Source: CAYLXX01 sp964387955
Lineage (GTDB): Bacteria; Patescibacteriota; Microgenomatia; UBA1406; GWC2-37-13
Assembly: GCA_964387955.1 (NCBI GenBank)
Contig: CAYLXX010000051.1
Span: 1-5,071 of the forward strand
Reading direction: 5' to 3'
DNA length: 5,071 nucleotides
A program made the position numbers and the translations under genes. Below, piece by piece: positions 1-5,019 of this stretch; position 1 is the stretch's first letter; every line of letters begins with the position of its first letter. The notes below the pieces were generated by a model. That model was not told the origin of the DNA. It saw only the letters and a list, made by a program, of their open reading frames with translations, and did not search any database.

Positions 1-281
1 ACGGCGAGCCATACATTTTCACACTTTTTTACCTTCAATATCCTCCCGAAAAATATCAAACTCAAGCTCATCTTACTGCCCCAGACCAGTACGGATTTGG
101 GCAAGTCGAGAGATATGACAAATTTGACTTTAACTTTAAATATCCTGATAACTTAGCACCAGGCGAAGTCACTATTGGTTATCCAGACGACTTCAATGAT
201 ACAAAAATCAATAAAGCCGATATCAAGAAAATAAACTACAAAACTGAGGAAATCTTCTGGGTTTACGAAAAAGCAAAGTGA
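1..281 (+). CDS. C-terminal fragment of a probable PMT/GT39-type membrane glycosyltransferase
   Basis: The frame starting at base 3 is open from the window edge to a TGA at 279-281, giving the last 92 residues of a protein whose start lies outside the window. The peptide is soluble, rich in Tyr, Phe, Asp and Lys, with no membrane segment. It begins GEPYIFTLFYLQYPPEKYQ and continues through a DQYGFGQVERYDKFDF stretch. From memory of the family, this resembles the extracytoplasmic C-terminal tail of PMT_2/GT39 glycosyltransferases of Patescibacteria, which move sugars from lipid carriers onto outer-surface acceptors. The catalytic membrane part is not visible, so the function is an inference. 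The gene converges on the CPBP protease gene and their 3' ends overlap by 19 bp. No hairpin terminator is seen after the stop. It could instead be another secreted-domain protein. Confidence 0.6.
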   Translation, partial: GEPYIFTLFYLQYPPEKYQTQAHLTAPDQYGFGQVERYDKFDFNFKYPDNLAPGEVTIGYPDDFNDTKINKADIKKINYKTEEIFWVYEKAK

Positions 282-943
282 AAGAAATAGATACTTATAC
301 TATAAAAAGCGTGAACAAGAATTGGCACCATAAGACTTCTAGATTGCAGAAATAAGAAAGAGACCGCGTAACTTAATAAAAAGTCAGTCACCATAACCTG
401 AAGTAAAGTGTTCCCCATAAGCTGCTGACTCGTTAAGAGAAACGGGATGTGAAGAAAAAAAAATAAAATAGTGGCAATTGTTGTAGATAAAGGCACATTT
501 TTAGTTTGTGCATAAATCCGTTTAAGAATAAATCCTCTTGAAAGAATTTCTTCGCTTATACTTGTGGCAAAAGCGACCACAAAAAGCAGTATGGTCGATC
601 CTTTAGTAAATGCTTGAGGTAATTCTGTCATAATTTTATTTAGAGACTGATTGGTGCCGATTGCGGCTGCCACAAAAAAAATAAGACCGATCGATAAACC
701 CCACAATAGATCTCGACCAAGCGTCTTAAGATGAAAATCTATACCATCGGCAAATTTCTTTTTTTCGTAGTGGGTAATGTAGTAATAAACTGGAAGTACT
801 AAAACAATCGGTTTGGCTATAAATTCATCAAACCATATTGGCAGATCTGCTTTAAAAAAATAACGATACAACCCCCAAACTAAGAGTATGATTGCCCAGA
901 GGTTAAGAGCCTTCTGAAGTGGAGAAACAGTTTTTTTCGCCAT
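263..943 (-). CDS. CPBP (CAAX/Abi) family intramembrane metalloprotease
   Basis: This 226-aa polytopic membrane protein carries the signature of the CPBP family (Rce1/Abi-type, glutamate-dependent intramembrane proteases). Motif 1 is SEEILSRGF, with E131, E132 and R136. Motif 2 is F161-xxx-H165. The late His motif is H211-AFYS, where the residue usually Asn or similar is Ser215. Hydrophobic segments lie near residues 13-30, 44-57, 79-96, 117-130, 152-170, 183-200 and 205-224. Family members process prenylated proteins or peptides, or act in bacteriocin immunity; the substrate here is unknown. The start is taken at ATG 943 (MAKKTVSP, positive N-terminus before the first membrane segment). A TTG at 979 would add 12 residues. 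Neither has a Shine-Dalgarno. The gene lies 45 nt after the XRE stop, so it is either co-transcribed or driven from its own promoter. Confidence 0.85.
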   Translation of the reverse strand: MAKKTVSPLQKALNLWAIILLVWGLYRYFFKADLPIWFDEFIAKPIVLVLPVYYYITHYEKKKFADGIDFHLKTLGRDLLWGLSIGLIFFVAAAIGTNQSLNKIMTELPQAFTKGSTILLFVVAFATSISEEILSRGFILKRIYAQTKNVPLSTTIATILFFFLHIPFLLTSQQLMGNTLLQVMVTDFLLSYAVSFLFLQSRSLMVPILVHAFYSISIYFFHFAFS

Positions 944-950
944 CAAGATT

Positions 951-979
951 AATGTACTCTGTTTTTCTCGGATATGCAA
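951..979 (-). promoter_or_regulatory. Candidate promoter for a leaderless CPBP mRNA
   Basis: On the minus strand TTGCAT (979-974) is followed by exactly 17 nt and TACATT (956-951), then 7 nt and the ATG at 943. The two hexamers match TTGACA and TATAAT at 4 of 6 positions each. A start site about 7 nt after the -10 would fall on the A of the ATG, which would explain why no ribosome binding site is present. The boxes are weak and read-through from the XRE gene is equally possible. Confidence 0.35.
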
Positions 980-988
980 GAGAATCTA

Positions 989-1207
989 TTAAACGCCTGC
1001 CAATAATTCGTGAAGTCTGATATTGAGTTTACGAGACAATTTATGGAGGATACGTACTGACGGATTAGCTTTACCCTCCTCGATCCTTGCAATATACGTG
1101 CGATCAATACTGGCTAAAAAAGCTAGTTCCTCTTGAGAGAGGTTATTCTTGTTGCGCTCGGCAACCAGTCGGAAACCCAATCGTTTGTATAAAGAGTTTG
1201 CGGCCAT
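989..1207 (-). CDS. Small XRE/Cro-type HTH transcriptional regulator
   Basis: This 72-aa protein is essentially one HTH_3 (XRE/Cro/CI) domain. Residues 10-23 form helix 1, SQEELAFL (24-31) is helix 2, DRTYIARIE (35-43) is the recognition helix, and the GKANPS loop (45-50) and an LxxLxRKLNIRLHELL tail complete the fold. The pattern LSQEELA..DRTYI..IE.GK.NPS closely resembles the controller (C) proteins of restriction-modification systems and small autoregulatory repressors. No restriction or methylase gene is present. A TTG at 1249 would add 14 residues, but the ATG at 1207 has a GGAG site 7 nt upstream and begins just before the domain, so it is chosen. The gene sits immediately upstream of the CPBP protease on the same strand and probably controls that pair. 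An inverted repeat over its -10 box suggests autoregulation. Confidence 0.88.
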   Translation of the reverse strand: MAANSLYKRLGFRLVAERNKNNLSQEELAFLASIDRTYIARIEEGKANPSVRILHKLSRKLNIRLHELLAGV

Positions 1208-1214
1208 ATTACAG

Positions 1215-1218
1215 CTCC
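1215..1218 (-). promoter_or_regulatory. Shine-Dalgarno site of the XRE gene
   Basis: GGAG on the minus strand stands 7 nt before the ATG at 1207. It decides this start over the upstream TTG at 1249. It is the only clear Shine-Dalgarno site next to a start codon in the window. Confidence 0.75.
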
Positions 1219-1236
1219 AAAGATTACAGGCTACTT

Positions 1237-1258
1237 TATAATTCTGCAATGGATTATA
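1237..1258 (-). promoter_or_regulatory. -10 box and overlapping inverted-repeat operator of the XRE gene
   Basis: A perfect TATAAT lies at 1258-1253 on the minus strand, about 45 nt before the XRE start codon, leaving room for a short leader with the GGAG site. The same hexamer is one arm of an exact inverted repeat, TATAAT-N10-ATTATA, and the flanking ACT/AGT bases nearly extend it. An operator lying over the -10 and early leader is the usual arrangement for autoregulated XRE repressors and controller proteins. No good -35 hexamer is seen at 16-18 nt. The -10 call is fairly secure; the operator call is inference. Confidence 0.45.
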
Positions 1259-1297
1259 GTCTACAAGCTATCAAAATAGCACACTAAAAGGGGTAGA

Positions 1298-1318
1298 TAT
1301 ACACATTAAATATGTATA
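1298..1318. repeat. Inverted repeat TATACA-N9-TGTATA
   Basis: An exact 6-bp inverted repeat with a 9-nt centre lies in the 149-bp AT-rich space between the rpoD stop and the XRE start. It is centred about 100 bp upstream of the XRE ATG and about 50 bp past the rpoD stop. It could be a second binding site for the XRE protein or a weak hairpin at the 3' end of the dnaG-rpoD transcript. It has no GC-rich stem and no adjoining T tract on the minus strand, so it is not called a terminator. Chance is possible in such AT-rich DNA. Confidence 0.3.
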
Positions 1319-1356
1319 AATATGCGTTTTTACTTTAATTATGGGATAGTATGTGC

Positions 1357-2445
1357 TTATTCTAAGAAGTCTTTGAGTTTACGAGCACGAGTAGGATGTT
1401 TAAGTTTGCGTATAGCTTTGGCCTCAATTTGACGAATTCGTTCACGAGTAACCTTAAATTCCCGACCCACTTCCTCAAGTGTTTTTGCTTTACCGTCTTC
1501 TAGGCCAAAGCGCATGATCAGAACTTTTTTTTCTCTGGGAGATAACGTTTCGAGCACTTTCTGTAAGGCATCTTTGAGAAGCTCACGAGAAACCTTATCG
1601 TATAGACTGGGTTGACTTTGATCGGCTACAAATTGCTCAAGCGTAGCCTCTTTGTCATCGCCAACTGGTGCAGACAATGATTTTGGCTGCTGAGAGATTT
1701 TGATAAGATTCTCGACTTCATCAGGAGTTATCAGCATCTCTTTGGCGATTTCTTTGACTGTAGGCTCACGACCAAGCTTCTGCACGAGACGACGTTGAGT
1801 CTTATAGAAACGATTAATTTGATCGACCATGTGGACTGGTATACGGATTGTACGGGACTGGTCGGCTATGGCGCGTGTAATCGCTTGTCTAATCCACCAG
1901 GTGGCATAGGTTGAAAATTTGTAGCCTCGGCGCCAATCATACTTTTCGACACCGCGGATAAGTCCTTTATTTCCCTCCTGAATAAGGTCAAGGAATGAAA
2001 GTCTGCGGCCAAGGTATTTTTTGGCTATAGATACAACCAGGCGTAAATTGGCTTTGATGAGTTTTTCTTTGGCGTCTTCATCGTGCTTTTCGTAGAGTTT
2101 GGCCAGCTGCACTTCTTGGTCAAAAGTCAAAAGAGGCGTACGACCAATCTCTTTGAGATATTTTTTGATTGGGTCAAGAGACTCGCCGTGCTTGAGAGTA
2201 ACAAGCTGTTCCAGCTCCTTTTCCATTTCTTCCGCTGTCTTATTAGCTTCGGATTCTTCTCTGGTGGAAATGGTCTCAAAGATATCAACTCCCGATCGAA
2301 AGGCTTGATCGAAAAATTCGTCAATTTCGGTGATATGCTTCTCAGGTTCCGGATAGACGAGTAAGATATCCTCCTGGACCAAGAATCCGTCTTCCTCTCC
2401 CTGCTTGAGAAGCTCTTTATAATTCTTAGGTAGTTTCTGTTTCAT
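1357..2445 (-). CDS. rpoD: RNA polymerase primary sigma factor RpoD (SigA)
   Basis: This 362-aa protein is a complete group 1 sigma-70 factor, of the short kind lacking the large non-conserved insert of E. coli RpoD. An acidic region 1.1-like N-terminus covers about 1-85. Region 1.2 (DPIKKYLKEIGRTPLLT) starts at 91. Region 2 covers about 130-205, with ANLRLVVSIAKKYLGR, LIQEGN and YATWWIRQAITRAIADQ; Q187 and T190 correspond to the E. coli residues that read the -10 box. Region 3 covers about 208-285 and region 4 about 297-355, with the helix-turn-helix TLEEVGREFKVTRERIRQIE carrying R334, E335 and R338 for -35 contact. It confers promoter specificity on core RNA polymerase. Its ATG overlaps the dnaG stop as ATGA and has no Shine-Dalgarno, so translation is probably coupled to dnaG. 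The stretch GNKGLIRGVEKYDWRRG departs slightly from the usual consensus. Confidence 0.97.
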   Translation of the reverse strand: MKQKLPKNYKELLKQGEEDGFLVQEDILLVYPEPEKHITEIDEFFDQAFRSGVDIFETISTREESEANKTAEEMEKELEQLVTLKHGESLDPIKKYLKEIGRTPLLTFDQEVQLAKLYEKHDEDAKEKLIKANLRLVVSIAKKYLGRRLSFLDLIQEGNKGLIRGVEKYDWRRGYKFSTYATWWIRQAITRAIADQSRTIRIPVHMVDQINRFYKTQRRLVQKLGREPTVKEIAKEMLITPDEVENLIKISQQPKSLSAPVGDDKEATLEQFVADQSQPSLYDKVSRELLKDALQKVLETLSPREKKVLIMRFGLEDGKAKTLEEVGREFKVTRERIRQIEAKAIRKLKHPTRARKLKDFLE

Positions 2446-4075
2446 AAGTTGTAATTATAATCTGTGGAGATCATTTTTTCTACCTCTTTAAGGCGGGTGG
2501 TAAAAATCGAGAGATCTTTGTCCTTTTGGTGATCTTCTGGATTTTGGACAAGGTCTGATATTTGTTGTTTCAGTGAGTATCGTTTAATCTCAAGCGCCAT
2601 CCTCACAACAACTTCTTTATCAAGGCTCAAATCTGCAGGTGAAAAAAGGTAAAGCTCATTACAGGCGGGTTGTAGCTCCGCAGGTAACGAGTCACAAAAT
2701 GCAGTCGAACTCATAATTTTGGGGTAATTTTTTTTATACTCTAAAAATGCGTCCACAATCTTACGGTAGACTGGAAATGTAAAATCATTAGGCTCCAATT
2801 GACCAAAAACAGAGTCGGACACATCATACGTATTTTCATTCTGAAATANNNNNNNNNNNNNNNNNNNNNNNNNNNNNNNNNNNNNNNNNNNNNNNNNNNN
2901 NNNNNNNNNNNNNNNNNNNNNNNNNNNNNNNNNNNNNNNNNNNNNNNNGCAGAAATATCATATTTGGCTACTGATTGTCTGATTATAAAATCATAGATCG
3001 ACTCGGGTGATTTAAGCTTCTTTTTAAAATCGGTTGGATTTTTTTGCAGCGCTTCGGCTGGATCTTTGGCCCCTCCTAGATCCAAAACGTAAAGGTCAAA
3101 CTCGAGTTCTTCTGCATCATGAGCTACGCGCTTCATGGCTTCAACACCGGCTTCATCAGCATCAAGACAAAGGGTCATTTTGGGAGTTAATCGCTTAAGC
3201 ATAGTCAGCTGTTCACGAGTGACAGCTGTGCCCTTGGCTGCCACCGCATACCCAATATCGTTTTGGTAAAGCCCAATCATATCAAATTCACCTTCCACAA
3301 GCACAACATTTTCCTCTTTTTTGATGAATTCCTTGGCGATATGGATACCAAATAAACTTTCACGTTTATGGTACACCGCTGTTTCTGGAGTATTGACGTA
3401 TTTGGCTTCTTTTGCAGTGACATCTAACACCCGACCCGAAAAACCGATGACATTGCCGCGGGCATCTTTGATCGGAAACATGATTCTCCCTCGAAATCGA
3501 TCATAATAACCGCCTCTATCACTTTTGATGAGAAGCCCGGTTGCCAAAATATCATCATCGCCAAAACTCTTTTTTTTTAAAAATTTGTATAAAGAATCCC
3601 AAGAAGAAGGTGCATACCCAATCTCAAATTTAGCAATCGTTCCCTCTTTCAGCTCACGGGAAATTAAATATTCACGGGCTTTTTTGCCGACTGCGGTATT
3701 ATGTAGAACATACTGAAAATACTCAGATGCAAGAATGTTGATGGTAAATAATTTCTCCTTTTTTTTCCATTCACGGTCTTCAAAAGCACTATTTTTGAGC
3801 TGAACACCAGTTTTTTGAGCTAATTCTTTGACTGCCTCGACGAACGTAATATTTTCCCATTTCATCAAAAATTTAAAAATATCACCGCCGTCGCCGCAAG
3901 CGCCGAAACAATGCCAAATCTGACGCTCAGGTGAAATTACAAAAGAGGGTGTTTTTTCTTTATGAAATGGACAGACGGCTTTGAAGTTACGGCCAGTTTT
4001 TTTTACAGATATATAACTGCCGATAAATTCGACGATGTCTAATTTGGATTTTATTTGGGATATGGCGCCTTCCAT
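2442..4075 (-). CDS. dnaG: DNA primase DnaG, interrupted by an assembly gap
   Basis: DnaG synthesises RNA primers at the replication fork. Before the gap 375 residues are readable. The zinc-binding domain (about 1-95) has CPFHKEKTPSF with C35 and H38, then WHCFGACGDGGD with C56 and C60. The polymerase domain includes YDRFRGRIMFPI (191-202) and the TOPRIM motifs VEGEFD (E261, D265) and LDADEAG (D305, D307), near-identical in spacing to E. coli E265, D309 and D311. After the gap 134 residues of a helical C-terminus remain, matching the helicase-interaction part. The two halves lie in different frames only because of the 100 Ns. ATG 4075 is chosen over TTG 4078; it lies 12 residues before the conserved DIV. 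The second zinc pair is CxxxC rather than the usual CxxC. The gene ends in an ATGA overlap with rpoD. Confidence 0.95.
2849..2948. other. Assembly gap (100 N) inside dnaG
   Basis: Exactly 100 undetermined bases separate two real parts of dnaG. The readable coding parts are 1127 nt (4075-2949) and 407 nt (2848-2442). For them to join in frame the true gap must be 2 modulo 3 (for example 98, 101 or about 300), so 100 is a placeholder rather than a measured length. DnaG proteins are usually near 580-620 residues and 509 are visible, so roughly 70-110 residues are likely missing. Confidence 0.97.
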
Positions 4076-4083
4076 CAATTATA

Positions 4084-4092
4084 ATTTTATCA
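4084..4092 (-). promoter_or_regulatory. Extended -10 promoter for the dnaG-rpoD operon
   Basis: On the minus strand TGATAAAAT (4092-4084) is an extended -10 element (TGn plus TAAAAT) ending 8 nt before the dnaG ATG at 4075. Transcription would start at or next to the ATG, giving a leaderless mRNA, in agreement with the absence of a Shine-Dalgarno. A perfect TATAAT follows at 4083-4078, but it is only 2 nt from the ATG and would place the start inside the coding sequence. No recognisable -35 is present; an extended -10 can do without one. Confidence 0.45.
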
Positions 4093-4110
4093 CTAATTTA
4101 GATGTTCTAC

Positions 4111-4140
4111 TTGTTTTCTCGCAGGGAAAGTGATTATAAT
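4111..4140 (+). promoter_or_regulatory. Promoter of the PilM-like gene, leaderless
   Basis: TTGTTT (4111-4116) and a perfect TATAAT (4135-4140) are separated by 18 nt. The -10 ends 7 nt before the ATG at 4148, so the expected start point coincides with the start codon and the mRNA would be leaderless. This also argues against the in-frame GTG at 4130, which would lie upstream of the -10 box. The promoter is back-to-back with that of dnaG. Confidence 0.55.
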
Positions 4141-4147
4141 AGAACCT

Positions 4148-4954
4148 ATGCTATATTTGTACATCAATAAGAATCAAATAAAGCTCCTCTATCTCAAAAA
4201 ATCACTTCTAGGCCAGTACGAAAGTGCGTACTATGAAAAAACACATCAGGTGGACCTGCAGACGAATAAAGACGTAAATATTGATTTGTTTGCTTCAGCT
4301 GTGAAGGAAGCCATCACCTTGGTTGCTCCTAATGCCTCAAAAGACCATGAAATCAATCTTGTTTTACCGCAAGATGCATTTTATTTTTTACGAGCTGATG
4401 TGCCAATAGATATTGCTCCTTCAGCAGTCACTTCATTTATCAATGACAAAGCTCGGGCACAACTGATGATCGATCTGGAAACAAGTGCTTATGATTATCT
4501 GATTGAGGAAAAAGACAACGGCAGACAAGTACTTTTTTTTGCAATCAGCAATGAACTCATCCAAAAATATCAGGCCGCTTTAAGACTTCTTAATATCAAT
4601 CTTGTTGGTATTGTACCTGAAATTTTGTCTTACTATAAATTATTCGAAAAAACACTCAGACGCGATAAAAAAGAATACATTATGTATGTCGTATATGAAA
4701 AAGAGATGATTCATGGTTACTTTTATGACACATTTGGGCCGCTTGAGAAGGAGATGATTCATGGACATGTCACTTCAGCTAAACCAATTGAGGAACATTT
4801 AAAAAAATATGCCACTACGATGGAAGCGGAAGGCAAAAAAATTAATCGTTTGATACTTTCTGGCAATGACTCGGAATCAATTCGACAAGATACATTTACC
4901 AAACATGTGGTCGTAGGGGCTAATCCACTGAGGAGTGCTATTCCCCAGTTTTAG
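4148..4954 (+). CDS. PilM/GspL-like actin-fold protein (type IV pilus assembly type), 3' end truncated by adapter
   Basis: The 268 readable residues have the build of the PilM/GspL/FtsA-like family, cytoplasmic actin-fold proteins that anchor the inner-membrane complex of type IV pili or type II secretion. They include a short beta-rich start (MLYLYINKNQIKLLYLK), a strand pair around INLVLPQDAFYFLRADVP, a segment DLETSAYDYLIEEKDNGRQV, and YQAALRLLNINLVGIVPEIL, which matches the PilM 'second look' helix and strand. A late RLILSGND and VVGANPL follow. Start ATG 4148 is preferred over GTG 4130 because the -10 box lies between them. The family normally continues past the NP motif to a final helix with a GLA-type ending; here the TAG at 4952-4954 takes its AG from sequencing adapter, so the true C-terminus is lost. 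No neighbouring pil genes are visible to support the assignment. Confidence 0.65.
   Translation: MLYLYINKNQIKLLYLKKSLLGQYESAYYEKTHQVDLQTNKDVNIDLFASAVKEAITLVAPNASKDHEINLVLPQDAFYFLRADVPIDIAPSAVTSFINDKARAQLMIDLETSAYDYLIEEKDNGRQVLFFAISNELIQKYQAALRLLNINLVGIVPEILSYYKLFEKTLRRDKKEYIMYVVYEKEMIHGYFYDTFGPLEKEMIHGHVTSAKPIEEHLKKYATTMEAEGKKINRLILSGNDSESIRQDTFTKHVVVGANPLRSAIPQF
4697..4764 (+). repeat. In-frame direct repeat encoding EKEMIHG twice
   Basis: Bases 4697-4716 and 4745-4764 match at 18 of 20 positions, including an exact 14-bp core GAGATGATTCATGG, with a period of 48 bp (16 codons). Both copies encode EKEMIHG in the PilM-like protein, and the two mismatches are synonymous (GAA AAA versus GAG AAG). 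The 28 bp between them do not repeat, so this is either a worn internal duplication or a short assembly artefact. Confidence 0.7.
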
Positions 4955-5019
4955 ATTGAAATAGCGGCGTGTAGGGAAAGAGTGTGCCGCGGTGTGTAAA
5001 TGTCGATTGGTGGTCGTCG
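4953..5019. other. Illumina TruSeq dual-index P5 adapter contamination
   Basis: Bases 4953-4985 match the reverse complement of the TruSeq read-1 adapter at 29 of 33 positions, with the last 18 (CGTGTAGGGAAAGAGTGT) exact. Next come 8 bases (GCCGCGGT, 4986-4993) in the position of an i5 index, then GTGTAAATGTCG, matching GTGTAGATCTCG at 10 of 12. After a 4-base insertion, GTGGTCGTCG matches GTGGTCGCCG at 9 of 10. Order and spacing equal those of the full P5 arm. Read on the other strand it gives TLFPYTPLFQS, a variant of the well-known adapter peptide TLFPYTTLFRS. The mismatches suggest a low-quality read tail. It is not genomic. Confidence 0.95.

Noticed and set aside
1..10. ACGGCGA at the left end, similar to part of the P5 adapter
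   Set aside because: Only 7 bases match before divergence, and the reading frame from base 3 makes a sensible protein tail, so genomic sequence is more likely.
1087..1287. Plus-strand open frames opposite the XRE gene, rpoD and dnaG (1087-1287, 2083-2364, 2099-2308, 3321-3506, 3525-3716)
   Set aside because: They are antisense shadows of well-supported genes, with no start signals and no recognisable domains.
2460..2466. TATAAT near the end of dnaG as an internal rpoD promoter
   Set aside because: It is explained by Tyr-Asn codons, has no -35 at 16-18 nt, and the ATGA overlap already accounts for rpoD expression.
2442..2822. Separate small gene starting at GTG 2822 downstream of the gap
   Set aside because: The same frame is open back to the gap edge (adding FQNENTYD) and reads as the C-terminal part of DnaG; the split is caused by the N gap.
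3555..3578. A9 slippery tract in dnaG (codons for L166-K-K-K), where a -1 shift would stop after four codons, as in dnaX
   Set aside because: Other A8 runs occur in the same gene (near 3759, 3998 and 2726) simply because Lys is coded AAA in AT-rich DNA, and I see no stimulatory hairpin or internal SD.
4130..4147. GTG at 4130 as start of the PilM-like protein
   Set aside because: It lies before the TATAAT box, its only purine-rich upstream bases are too close, and the added MIIIEP does not fit the family start.
4964..4990. GCGGC...GCCGC inverted repeat after the PilM-like gene, a possible terminator
   Set aside because: One arm is adapter and the other arm lies in the index slot; there is no T tract.
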